Shown in pieces: positions 1 to 7,249 of a DNA stretch of 8,982 nt. A program made the translations under genes and the position numbers. Origin of the DNA: an uncultured Chloroflexaceae bacterium (lineage in GTDB: Bacteria; Chloroflexota; Chloroflexia; Chloroflexales; Chloroflexaceae); assembly GCA_937141995.1 (NCBI GenBank), contig CAKZQX010000451.1, positions 1 to 8,982 on the forward strand, read 5' to 3'. The first letter of the stretch is position 1. Each line of letters begins with the position of its first letter. The notes beneath the pieces are model-generated. The model searched no databases and was not told the origin of the DNA. It was given only the letters and a program-made list of their open reading frames with translations.

Positions 1-2
1 AC

Positions 3-1520
3 ACCGACCTGATCGAGTTGTACGAGGGTGAGTTTGCTTACTCGTTTGTCTTCGATGGGCAGTTCGGCTACCTCGACTATGCGCTGGTGAACCAGACGCT
101 GCTGCCCCAGGTCACCGGTACCACCGAGTGGCATATCAATGCCGACGAGCCCGACATCCTGGACTATGACACTACCTTCAAGCAGGATGCCCAGGATGCG
201 CTCTACGCGCCCAATCCCTACCGCTCCTCGGACCACGACCCGGTCATCGTGGGGCTGAACCTGGAAGCAGAAGTCGAGCCGGTCAAGCCGCTCACGCTTA
301 CCTCGATCTGCAATGCTGCGGATGGCAGCCACCAGTGGCGCGTGCGCAATCCGAATGACTTCGATGTTCCCTTTACCTGGCAGCGGGTCGGCACCAGCGA
401 GACTGGTGAGGGGGTAGCGCTCGCCAGCAGCGATACCTTCTTCTTCACGCCCACTGCCGGCACCGTGAAGATCTTCTGGGACAATAATGGTACGCCTGCG
501 GAGACGGTCAAGGCGGCCAATAATGAGCCGTGTACCCTGCCGACGGGCAATATCACCATCGTCAAGCAAGCCACCCCCGCTGCGCCCTGGCTCGACTGGA
601 CGTTTGACGGCGACCTGGGGGCGTTCACGCTGGACAATGACAGCCGCGACGACACTCACCTCGACCGCCAGACCTTTGAGGTAGCAGCGGGGAGCTACAC
701 CGTCAACGAGACGAACAAGCGGGGTAACTGGGATCTGGAGATTGTCTGCGAGAGCACCGGGGAATCGACCTTTGCCACTGATGGTACGGAAGTGACGATC
801 ATGCTGGCGGCAGGCGATGATGTAACCTGTACCTACAACAACCTGCGCCGTCCGCAGATCCGCATCACTAAATACGCAGACACAAACGGCAATGGCGAGC
901 GTGATGCAGACGAAGCCGGGCTGGAGGGCCGGCAGGTTTTCCTCTACCTCGCTGACGGCAACGGCGGCTGGCAGCAGATCCAGCCGCGCGAGGTGCGCAC
1001 GAACGGGCGGGGCATCGCCAACTACACCAGCCTGGAGCCCGGTGTTGATCACCTGGTCTGTGAGGAGGATCGCACTGGCTGGAGTACCACCGAACCGGCC
1101 AACCCGATTGAGCACGACGGCAAGATCTGTCAGGTAGTGGCAGACCTGGTCTATGGCGAGGTGCGCCGGGTCAGCTTTGGTAACCGGGAGGAGCCGGTGG
1201 CTCAGACGCTCTACCGGGCGCGGCAGGTAGGCGCGCGGGTCTGGATTGAACGCAATGTTGAGGAAGCTGGTCTGGGTGACTTCGATCCCGACGGCAATGG
1301 ATGGGCGCTGGTTGGTCGCACCAATGGTGCTGCCGACAATGGCGAGTTGCGCGACTTCTTTGTTGAAGAGGGCGTGCCCTATGCGATTGTCTTTAACCGC
1401 AGCAACAACCAGGGCGATCGCTGCATCCTGCTGACCCCGCGTAGCCTGGATGTGGTGAAGAAGGGGCAGACGCGATTAATGACGACCGTTGAAGATCCGG
1501 TAGCCTGCCCGGTGGAGTAG
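3..1520 (+). CDS. ExeM/NucH-like extracellular endonuclease, C-terminal part (5' end outside window)
   Basis: The frame is open from the left edge, so this is the last 505 codons of a longer gene. Counting from the first full codon, residues 1-90 are the end of an endonuclease/exonuclease/phosphatase fold: FGYLDYAL (about 21-28) and the catalytic-type SDHDP (76-80) are hallmarks of secreted ExeM/NucH DNases, where the His and Asp act in metal-dependent phosphodiester cleavage. Residues 95-170 form a cysteine-flanked beta module, about 180-280 a prealbumin-like module ending in TCTYNN, and about 285-395 a Cna-B/SdrD-like module with the Asp-rich loop DTNGNGERDADE, which resembles a calcium loop. 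A last Asp-rich domain (DFDPDGNG) runs to the stop. No LPXTG motif or C-terminal membrane helix is visible, so release from the cell or non-covalent attachment is inferred. The signal peptide would lie outside the window. Possible roles are extracellular DNA scavenging or matrix turnover. Confidence 0.85.
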   Translation, partial: TDLIELYEGEFAYSFVFDGQFGYLDYALVNQTLLPQVTGTTEWHINADEPDILDYDTTFKQDAQDALYAPNPYRSSDHDPVIVGLNLEAEVEPVKPLTLTSICNAADGSHQWRVRNPNDFDVPFTWQRVGTSETGEGVALASSDTFFFTPTAGTVKIFWDNNGTPAETVKAANNEPCTLPTGNITIVKQATPAAPWLDWTFDGDLGAFTLDNDSRDDTHLDRQTFEVAAGSYTVNETNKRGNWDLEIVCESTGESTFATDGTEVTIMLAAGDDVTCTYNNLRRPQIRITKYADTNGNGERDADEAGLEGRQVFLYLADGNGGWQQIQPREVRTNGRGIANYTSLEPGVDHLVCEEDRTGWSTTEPANPIEHDGKICQVVADLVYGEVRRVSFGNREEPVAQTLYRARQVGARVWIERNVEEAGLGDFDPDGNGWALVGRTNGAADNGELRDFFVEEGVPYAIVFNRSNNQGDRCILLTPRSLDVVKKGQTRLMTTVEDPVACPVE

Positions 1521-1535
1521 CGTAGTTGCTGCAAT

Positions 1536-1580
1536 AGAGAAGACCAGTGAGCGATTCAAAACCACCCGCTGGTCTTCTCT
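1536..1580. terminator. Hairpin between convergent genes, probable bidirectional terminator
   Basis: A perfect 12-bp inverted repeat, AGAGAAGACCAG (1536-1547) and CTGGTCTTCTCT (1569-1580), encloses a 21-nt loop. It starts 15 nt after the stop of the + strand nuclease gene and lies 34 nt beyond the stop of the converging - strand gene. There is no clear U-tract on either side, so factor-independent termination is inferred from stem strength and position only. Confidence 0.6.
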
Positions 1581-1614
1581 TGCGTCCCTGGTTGTTCGTC
1601 TCTCCAGTCGCCCG

Positions 1615-2085
1615 TCACTTCTCCCGCTCGTCAATATTTTTCCGTAGCAGATCTTTAAATTCGTCGCGTTTGTGGGGCGGAACTGATGCCTGCGGAATTG
1701 CCAGGATTGCGTCGCCCTCCAGCACCAGCACGTAGGTACTGACCATCTCGCGCCAGCCCTCAAAATGTTTCCACTCCAGGTTACTCTCGCCACGCGCACT
1801 GCTGATCACAACACCGTCATCGGTGACGTTATACTCGGTGGGCAAAAAGTAGGGCGCGTCTTTCATACGACTGGCCCGAATAGCGCTGATAACGCCGAGA
1901 AACAGGTAGAGCCCCAGCGGTATCCAGCCCATGAAGAGAAAAACGATTGGCCGGCCCTGGGTGTAAGTATACACGGTCAGGCCTGCCGCCAGCAGCGCAT
2001 AGACATAAAACGTCGGGCGCTGAATATGGCGCAGGATCGATAATCGGATAAAGAGATCTTTTGAGAGGGTTGTTTTAATAACCAT
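1615..2085 (-). CDS. YcxB-like small membrane protein
   Basis: The product is 156 residues. A short basic N-terminus is followed by two hydrophobic helices at about 26-43 and 47-69. A soluble domain follows with the pattern YNVTDDGVVI ... LEWKHFEGW (about 85-111), then a strand-rich stretch and a charged tail, RKNIDEREK. Two helices plus a DDG(V/I) ... W..(F/I) C-terminal domain match the YcxB-like family, whose function is unknown. The ATG at 2085 is chosen because AGGTGAT lies just before it; a GTG two codons upstream (2091) is part of that ribosome-binding sequence and has no site of its own. The gene follows mnmG by 60 nt on the same strand, behind a terminator-like hairpin. Family assignment is from pattern recognition only. 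Confidence 0.7.
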   Translation of the reverse strand: MVIKTTLSKDLFIRLSILRHIQRPTFYVYALLAAGLTVYTYTQGRPIVFLFMGWIPLGLYLFLGVISAIRASRMKDAPYFLPTEYNVTDDGVVISSARGESNLEWKHFEGWREMVSTYVLVLEGDAILAIPQASVPPHKRDEFKDLLRKNIDEREK

Positions 2086-2086
2086 A

Positions 2087-2093
2087 ATCACCT
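2087..2093 (-). promoter_or_regulatory. Ribosome-binding site of the YcxB-like gene
   Basis: On the - strand, AGGTGAT is complementary to the 3' end of 16S rRNA and sits one base before the ATG at 2085. It supports that ATG over the GTG at 2091, which lies inside the site. Confidence 0.5.
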
Positions 2094-2094
2094 G

Positions 2095-2130
2095 AAGAGA
2101 AACCCCGCCATACTGATGCGGTGACGGGGT
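2095..2130 (-). terminator. Probable mnmG terminator or attenuator
   Basis: Read on the - strand, ACCCCGTCA (2130-2122) pairs with TGGCGGGGT (2110-2102), with one U-G wobble, and is followed by TTCTCTT. A GC-rich stem of about 9 bp followed by a U-rich run fits a factor-independent terminator 16 nt after the mnmG stop. The U-rich run ends only a few bases before the ribosome-binding site of the next gene, so readthrough here would control that gene too. Confidence 0.6.
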
Positions 2131-2145
2131 AGCAGCAGAACAGCC

Positions 2146-4257
2146 CTAGTGATCTTCGGTCGTTACCAGTTCCTCGTCGTTGGTGGTATCTGGCGGGTTA
2201 TCCGTTGGTGGACGACTATTATCCCGGCGCTCCAGCGTAAACAGCAGGATCGCCACATCAGCCGGGTTAATGCCGGCCAGTCGTCCGGCCTGACCCAGCG
2301 TTGCCGGTCGGAAGCGTTCCAGCACATGGCGGGCCTCGTTGCGCAGGCCCTTCACCTCGGCATAATTCAGGTCAGGCGGGATGCGGCGGCGCTCCATTTT
2401 GCGGACACGTTCGACCTCGCGCTGCTGGCGCTCGATGTAGCTGCCATATTTGGCAGCCATTTCCACCTGCTCAATCACCGGCTCGGGTGCGTCGGGCAGT
2501 TCCAGCGCGGTCTGCAACTGCTGATAGCGCACATTGGGACGGCTCAACAGCACATCGGCAGTGACCGCATTGCGTAGCGGCTCGACGCCCACGGCCGCCA
2601 GGGCCGCGTTGGTCTCTCCGCTGGGATAAACCCGCCGACCTGCCAGTTGCGCGCTCAGAGCGGTGCTCTGCTCCTGCTTCTGTTCCACCAGCGCGGCACG
2701 TTCGGCATCAACCATGCCCAGGGTGTAGGCCAGCGGCGTGAGCCGCAGATCGGCGTTGTCAGTGCGCAGGAGCAGCCGGTACTCCGCGCGGCTGGTAAAC
2801 ATGCGGTAGGGCTCGTGGATCTCCTTTGTCACCAGATCGTCAATCAGCACGCCGATATACGCCTCATCCCGCCGCAGGATGACGGGCGCTTCCCCCCGCA
2901 CATACCGGGCAGCATTGATCCCGGCCATAATGCCCTGTGCCCCGGCCTCCTCGTAGCCGGTAGTGCCATTGATCTGCCCGGCCAGGTAGAGCCCCGGTAG
3001 CCGGCGCGCGCTCAGGTCGGCAGCAACTTCGCCGGTTGCAACCGCGTCATACTCGATTGCATAGCCGATGCGCATCAACTGCACATCGCGCAACGCCGGG
3101 ATGCTGCGCAGCATCGCCCACTGCACATCCTCCGGCAGCGAGGTATTGCAACCCTGGACATAGACTTCGTTGGTGGTCCAACCCTCCGGCTCCAGGAACA
3201 GGCTATGGCGCTCCTTGTCCGCAAAGCGTACGATCTTGTCTTCAATGCTGGGGCAGTAGCGCGGCCCCACGCCATCGATCACGCCGCTAAAGAGCGGTGC
3301 CCGGTCCAGGTTTGCCCGGATTAGCTCATGGAACCGGGGCGTGGTATGGATCAGGTAGCAGGGCAACTGTGGACGCCAGCCATCGCGCATCGGATGCGGA
3401 TAGACCGGCGCAGGTGGTCGCGGAAAGGGATGCGGCGGTGGGGAGGCGGCAATGGGTGCCGGATACCCGGTCTGTGGCATCTCCTGTCCAGCGGTATGCT
3501 GTGTGTTCGGGTTGGCGTAGTAATGCCCAAAATAGAGCGGAATATGGCTGCCCAACTGGAGTTGCGTCTGGCTAAAATCAATCGAGCGGGCATTAATACG
3601 CGGCGGCGTGCCGGTCTTCAGCCGTACCAGCGGAAAGCCCAGCGAAGCCAGATCTTCGCCCAGCGCCACAGCGGGCGCTTCCCCCCCGCGTCCACCGCCC
3701 CAGATGGCCTGACCAGTGATCAGTCGGCCCCGCAGGAAGGTCCCGGTAGTCAAAACCAGCGCACGGGCATGGTAGGTCCAGCCGGTATGCGTAACCACCG
3801 CAAACGCTGTCGGCAGTTGCGTATGCGCATCAGATGTTGGTGGGAGCGCATCGCCACGCAGGGGCACGATCCGCTCGACCATCGCCTGCCGGATGTCGAG
3901 GTTGGGCGTTTCCTCCAGCGTCTCTTTCATTATCTGCGAATAGAGCCGCTTGTCGGCCTGGGCGCGCAGGGACTGCACAGCCGGGCCTTTACTCTCGTTG
4001 AGCAGGCGGATCTGAATCAGGCCGGCGTCGATAATCCGGCCCATCAACCCGCCCAGGGCGTCGATTTCGCGGACAATGTGCCCTTTGGCGGGACCGCCGA
4101 TGCTGGGATTGCACGACATATGCGCAATCTTGTCCAGGTCAATGGTGATGAGGAGCGTACGGCAGCCCATCCGCGCGGCGGCATAGGCCGCCTCACAGCC
4201 GGCGTGGCCCGCGCCCACAACGATCAGGTCATAGGTTGTTGTAAACTCGTCAGTCAT
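2146..4257 (-). CDS. mnmG: tRNA uridine-5-carboxymethylaminomethyl(34) synthesis enzyme MnmG (GidA)
   Basis: MnmG works with the GTPase MnmE in the cytoplasm. Using FAD, methylenetetrahydrofolate and an ammonium or glycine donor, the pair adds an aminomethyl or carboxymethylaminomethyl group to wobble U34 of certain tRNAs. Visible motifs are the FAD-binding GAGHAGCEAA (15-24), MSCNPSIGGPAKGH (47-60), TTGTFLRG (170-177), LKTGTPPRI (213-221), QLPCYL (297-302), GPRYCPSIEDK (331-341), the second FAD segment LAGQINGTTGYEEAGAQG (425-442), and the C-terminal helical MnmE-interaction region (about 620-675). Conserved cysteines of the family are present at C49 and C300. At 703 residues it is longer than the usual 620-640. 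The excess is mainly a Pro/His-rich insert at about 243-293, a small loop near 135-150, and a polar tail rich in D, E, T and N. The ATG at 4257 fits the family N-terminus, although no strong Shine-Dalgarno precedes it. It probably has its own promoter in the 76-nt gap upstream. Confidence 0.97.
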   Translation of the reverse strand: MTDEFTTTYDLIVVGAGHAGCEAAYAAARMGCRTLLITIDLDKIAHMSCNPSIGGPAKGHIVREIDALGGLMGRIIDAGLIQIRLLNESKGPAVQSLRAQADKRLYSQIMKETLEETPNLDIRQAMVERIVPLRGDALPPTSDAHTQLPTAFAVVTHTGWTYHARALVLTTGTFLRGRLITGQAIWGGGRGGEAPAVALGEDLASLGFPLVRLKTGTPPRINARSIDFSQTQLQLGSHIPLYFGHYYANPNTQHTAGQEMPQTGYPAPIAASPPPHPFPRPPAPVYPHPMRDGWRPQLPCYLIHTTPRFHELIRANLDRAPLFSGVIDGVGPRYCPSIEDKIVRFADKERHSLFLEPEGWTTNEVYVQGCNTSLPEDVQWAMLRSIPALRDVQLMRIGYAIEYDAVATGEVAADLSARRLPGLYLAGQINGTTGYEEAGAQGIMAGINAARYVRGEAPVILRRDEAYIGVLIDDLVTKEIHEPYRMFTSRAEYRLLLRTDNADLRLTPLAYTLGMVDAERAALVEQKQEQSTALSAQLAGRRVYPSGETNAALAAVGVEPLRNAVTADVLLSRPNVRYQQLQTALELPDAPEPVIEQVEMAAKYGSYIERQQREVERVRKMERRRIPPDLNYAEVKGLRNEARHVLERFRPATLGQAGRLAGINPADVAILLFTLERRDNSRPPTDNPPDTTNDEELVTTEDH

Positions 4258-4303
4258 AGTTTATCGTAAGATTCAAGGGGCAGAGGCAAATGTTGGGTTT
4301 TGC

Positions 4304-4331
4304 ACCATATCACCGCTGCATGTTGAACCAA
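4304..4331 (-). promoter_or_regulatory. Candidate mnmG promoter
   Basis: On the - strand, TTGGTT (4331-4326) and TATGGT (4309-4304) are 16 nt apart and lie about 47 nt before the mnmG start. They match 3/6 and 4/6 of the sigma-70-type consensus. The match is weak. Position in the only gap between the dehydrogenase gene and mnmG is the main support. Confidence 0.25.
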
Positions 4332-4333
4332 TT

Positions 4334-5323
4334 TTATCCTCTCCAGTGTACCACGCCCACATCCACCATTGTTGCCAGGCCCGGCGCGGCACGCATGACA
4401 GTTGGCACAGCGTTGACCACTATTGCAGCAGTCGCAATATCGCTCTGAATACCGCCCTCGATTCGCATATGGATCGGCGGGTTGCCGTCAATTTTTACCT
4501 CATCGCGGGGTTCGGTAGCCCCGACATACAACTGTAGATCGAGGCGGAGTACTTCGCGGCTGTAGATCCGCCCGGTGATAACCTGACGCACACCTGCCAC
4601 AAATCCGGACTGGAGTTGCACCTGGGGTGTCACCACGGTCTGTTGAGCAATAATCGGCTCGATGTGATACTCGACATGTTCCAGTTGCCAGCCGAGCGAG
4701 CCGGCTAGCATGTAGAGTGACTCGTGCAGCCCGATGTGGCGCATACCGCCTTCCTTAACCCTGGCGGTAAAGTCATCCGGTGTCAGGCCCACACCGACAT
4801 GCTGCGGTAGTAGATCGTGCCGCCGGCTCACATCTGCAATTCGGACAACCTGTACTGCGCGAACTATCGCACATGGAGCACTCAAGATCAACGGTAGCGT
4901 ATCCATCGCATAGCCCGGGTTGATCCCCGTTCCCAGGACCGTGACGCCGTGCGCACGGGCCAGTCGATCCAGTTGCACCGCAGTCTGTGGTTGGGTGGCC
5001 CAGGGATAAGCCAGTTCGGGGCAGGTCGAGACGACCCTGATCCCGGCGCGAGCCAGGGATTCAAGTTCCGGCAGTACCTGGGCTAGTGTAGACTTTGTGG
5101 AATGCAGCGCAATATCCGGTTCGGTTGCCAGTGCTGCTTCCGCATCGTCGGTGACAATGATGTCTGCCGGGGGGCCGCCCAGCAGGTCGCCCAGGTCATG
5201 CCCGGTCTTGGCCGGGTCGCTATCCAGCGCGGCGACAATCTGGATACCGGCGCGTTGTGCGGCTAGACGGGCAATTCCCAGCCCGACAGGTCCAAGACCG
5301 TAGCAGAGTACGCTGGTGGTCAT
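4334..5323 (-). CDS. NAD(P)-dependent dehydrogenase, 2,4-diaminopentanoate dehydrogenase/DapB-like fold
   Basis: The product is 329 residues. An N-terminal Rossmann fold carries YGLGPVGLGIA (8-18) and an acidic residue after strand 2 (D34 in ALDSDP). STKS (75-78), VVSTCPELAYPW (97-108) and GTGINPGYAMDTLP (131-144) follow, a combination typical of the 2,4-diaminopentanoate dehydrogenase group related to dihydrodipicolinate reductase. In clostridia that enzyme acts in oxidative ornithine breakdown, but no ornithine-pathway partner genes are visible here, so the substrate is unknown. Another amino or imino acid, or a keto-acid oxidoreduction, is possible. The ATG at 5323 is preferred because AAGGAGT lies 5 nt upstream and the Rossmann motif then starts at a normal distance. 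The frame stays open to 5410, but those 29 codons are non-homologous in character and would overlap the upstream gene's stop. It probably acts in the cytoplasm, mostly independent of its neighbours. Confidence 0.82.
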   Translation of the reverse strand: MTTSVLCYGLGPVGLGIARLAAQRAGIQIVAALDSDPAKTGHDLGDLLGGPPADIIVTDDAEAALATEPDIALHSTKSTLAQVLPELESLARAGIRVVSTCPELAYPWATQPQTAVQLDRLARAHGVTVLGTGINPGYAMDTLPLILSAPCAIVRAVQVVRIADVSRRHDLLPQHVGVGLTPDDFTARVKEGGMRHIGLHESLYMLAGSLGWQLEHVEYHIEPIIAQQTVVTPQVQLQSGFVAGVRQVITGRIYSREVLRLDLQLYVGATEPRDEVKIDGNPPIHMRIEGGIQSDIATAAIVVNAVPTVMRAAPGLATMVDVGVVHWRG

Positions 5324-5328
5324 ACGGG

Positions 5329-5335
5329 ACTCCTT
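5329..5335 (-). promoter_or_regulatory. Shine-Dalgarno site fixing the dehydrogenase start
   Basis: AAGGAGT on the - strand lies 5 nt before the ATG at 5323. It is one of the best ribosome-binding sites in the window and rules against the longer frame that opens at 5410. Confidence 0.75.
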
Positions 5336-5371
5336 CATCTCGTAGACTATGCTACGGTATCTTACCACATT

Positions 5372-5397
5372 CTTGCCGGGCGCTGTTGGCCCGCAAG
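5372..5397 (-). other. Intergenic hairpin after the acetyltransferase gene
   Basis: On the - strand, CTTGCGGGC (5397-5389) pairs with GCCCGGCAAG (5381-5372), giving 9 bp with one bulged base around a 7-nt loop. It begins about 10 nt after the acetyltransferase stop. No U-run follows, so it may be a weak terminator, an RNA 3'-end stabiliser, or part of the leader of the dehydrogenase gene. Confidence 0.4.
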
Positions 5398-5406
5398 CCG
5401 AGCAAT

Positions 5407-5889
5407 TCAAACATCATGGGGCAGTAGACGCATCATCGGTGTAAAGCGCACACCGTTCTCAGTAATTTCCGGCCCCTGCTGCCGAAAACCGAGGCGCTCA
5501 TAGATGGCAACGGCATAGGGTGATGCATTGACCGTTATGCCGGTAAGATCGGGATGCTGCCGCCGGCAGAGATCCAGCGTCTGCTGGAGCAGGGCTTTGC
5601 TGATACCCTGCCCCTGAAACTGTTTCTCGACAAAGAGTAGCGAGATATGCCGGTACGCGCGTATCTCAATCATTCCTACGATGCGGGTCTGCACCTGGGC
5701 AATGCGCACAACATAGTCGGCCCGCGACCGCGCGGCCAGTGAGCGTGGTTTGGCATAACTCAGGAAGGATAACACGCCTCTGCGCACAAAAGCCGGGGCA
5801 ACGAATTGGCTGAACACCCGTGTGACCAGGTCACTGACGGCGCGCTCCTCGCCAGGTTGCATAAAACGGTAGATGGGCGTTTCATTCAT
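5407..5889 (-). CDS. GNAT-family N-acetyltransferase
   Basis: The product is 160 residues, the usual size of a single GNAT domain, which transfers an acetyl group from acetyl-CoA to an amine. Motif A, the pyrophosphate-binding loop (Q/R)xxGxG, is seen as QFQGQG (90-95), preceded by the strand HISLLFVEK and followed by helix SKALLQQTL. Motif B is NASPYAVAIYERLGF (121-135), with a Tyr at the position that often acts as general acid (Y130). The substrate cannot be read from the sequence. The ATG at 5889 lies 7 nt after the methyltransferase stop, so expression by translational coupling is likely. An alternative ATG at 5907 would overlap the methyltransferase gene by 11 nt. Neither start has a clear Shine-Dalgarno. 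The frame remains open further up (to 6027), but that part is Arg-rich and is a shadow of the methyltransferase gene. Confidence 0.85.
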   Translation of the reverse strand: MNETPIYRFMQPGEERAVSDLVTRVFSQFVAPAFVRRGVLSFLSYAKPRSLAARSRADYVVRIAQVQTRIVGMIEIRAYRHISLLFVEKQFQGQGISKALLQQTLDLCRRQHPDLTGITVNASPYAVAIYERLGFRQQGPEITENGVRFTPMMRLLPHDV

Positions 5890-5896
5890 CGCGCAA

Positions 5897-7246
5897 TCAT
5901 TCGGCATCAGATAGTATCCAGGGTTGAATAAGCGTGCGCATCTGCGCTGTTTCACGCGCATCAGCATAGATAGAAAATGGCTGGTACCGGGCTGTCGGCG
6001 GTGACGCTTCCGTCGCATCCGCATCAAGAAGCGCTAACATGGTTGTCTGCGCACCGGTATTCGTCCCGATCTCCTTCGGTCTGTTGACATAATCCCCCAT
6101 CCGCTCAGTTCCCTGAAAAAAGCGGCGCAGGGTTGTCGTGATCGCTTCGGGGCTATTGTCAATACCAATCCAGCGCCGCCCCATGCTTTCCGCGACGGCT
6201 AACGTTGTCCCAGATCCGGAAAAACAGTCCAGCACAATATCACCAGGATTTGAAGAAGCTTGAATGATACGTTCCAGCATCTCCGGATTCTTTTCCGTGG
6301 GATATCCGGTTATCAACACATTTTGATTACGATCATCACGAAAATCATACCAGATATCCTGAACAGGGACACCTGCACTGGCGTCCAGATAAATCTTGCG
6401 CCGGGGATTACCAGTAGGCGACCAGTAGATCTCGCCACGGGCATCCATCGCATCCAGCGTCTTCGGTGGATACTGCCAATGTTTGCCTGGTGGCGGTGCC
6501 ATGCCGCGCCAGAGTTGACCGGTTTCGCCATTTCTGACACCGGGTGCATGCACCGGAACTTTTTTGTAACGTCGGCCAGTGCCTGCTTCGACGCAGGTAT
6601 ACTCTTTCCTGGCCCGCTCCACCGTCCAGGTTTCGACGGACCTGTTCCAGACATAGGTGTCAGACTTTGTGTAAAACAAAATATAATCAGATATGTTACC
6701 GTATCTTTTCTTTGTGTAGTTCTTGTGGCTACACTTCCGGCGCGTAATCCAGTTGCGAAAGTTCCGGGTGCCAAAAACCTCATCCATGACGACCTTAATA
6801 TGAAATGCCATATTCTCATCGAGATGGATATAGATAGAGCCATCATCGGCTAACAGTTCCCGCAATAAAATGAGCCGCCGGCGAATAAACTCGATATAAT
6901 TTGCGCCAATCAGCAGATCCTGGTAGGCATCCGTCTGTGAGCGGGACTGAAATACGCTGTTTGTGGCAAAAGGTGGATCAATGTAAATTAACTTTACCTT
7001 GCCCCGGATCGCCGGATCGTACTGGAGGGCTGCCAGGATCGCTAGGTTGTCGCCATAGTACAATCGGTTCAGTCCAGGATTATCTTCCGGCCAGAGCAGG
7101 GCGCATTCAGCCGGTGGTGTTGCCAGGACTGTCTGCTCAGTTGCTTTGCCCTCATACTGTAACGTAACCTGGGTCTTCTGCAGTTGAGTAGCAGCTTCTG
7201 CTTCTACGGATTGTTTCCACTTTGCTTTAGAGTTGCCAGTTGCCAT
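5897..7246 (-). CDS. Site-specific DNA methyltransferase, beta class (probable N6-adenine)
   Basis: The product is 449 residues. RLYYGDNLAIL (61-71) is followed by the catalytic motif IV, LIYIDPPF (86-93). Next come GSIYIHLDENM (136-146) and a long central region (about 165-300) that would hold the target-recognition domain. Motif X follows at GYPTEKNPEMLERII (314-328), then the AdoMet-binding motif I, DCFSGSGTT (340-348), and motif II, WIGID (359-363). The order IV ... recognition domain ... X ... I defines a beta-class enzyme, the arrangement of type III Mod and many type II methyltransferases. DPPF points to N6-adenine rather than N4-cytosine. The ATG at 7246 has GAGG 8 nt upstream, inside the end of the preceding nuclease gene, with only 3 nt between the genes. 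The recognition-domain part is AT-rich. Its role is to protect the host from the partner nuclease; recognition sequence unknown. Confidence 0.93.
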   Translation of the reverse strand: MATGNSKAKWKQSVEAEAATQLQKTQVTLQYEGKATEQTVLATPPAECALLWPEDNPGLNRLYYGDNLAILAALQYDPAIRGKVKLIYIDPPFATNSVFQSRSQTDAYQDLLIGANYIEFIRRRLILLRELLADDGSIYIHLDENMAFHIKVVMDEVFGTRNFRNWITRRKCSHKNYTKKRYGNISDYILFYTKSDTYVWNRSVETWTVERARKEYTCVEAGTGRRYKKVPVHAPGVRNGETGQLWRGMAPPPGKHWQYPPKTLDAMDARGEIYWSPTGNPRRKIYLDASAGVPVQDIWYDFRDDRNQNVLITGYPTEKNPEMLERIIQASSNPGDIVLDCFSGSGTTLAVAESMGRRWIGIDNSPEAITTTLRRFFQGTERMGDYVNRPKEIGTNTGAQTTMLALLDADATEASPPTARYQPFSIYADARETAQMRTLIQPWILSDAE

Positions 7247-7249
7247 ACG

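Noticed and set aside
3328..4269. A 313-codon open frame on the + strand
   Set aside because: It lies antisense to mnmG, whose protein motifs are unmistakable. The translation is low in recognisable motifs and is explained by the high-GC codon pattern of the opposite strand.
5324..5410. N-terminal extension of the dehydrogenase to 5410
   Set aside because: It would begin at TTG, overlap the acetyltransferase stop and carry the Rossmann motif far from the N-terminus. A strong Shine-Dalgarno sits before the ATG at 5323.
5890..6027. N-terminal extension of the acetyltransferase to 6027
   Set aside because: The extra 46 residues are Arg/His-rich, overlap the methyltransferase coding end and precede a normal GNAT start. 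The ATG at 5889 just after the methyltransferase stop is more plausible.
6260..6853. A 197-codon open frame on the + strand, and a 177-codon one on the - strand in another frame
   Set aside because: Both overlap the methyltransferase gene, whose catalytic and AdoMet motifs lie in a different frame. Neither has a recognisable domain.
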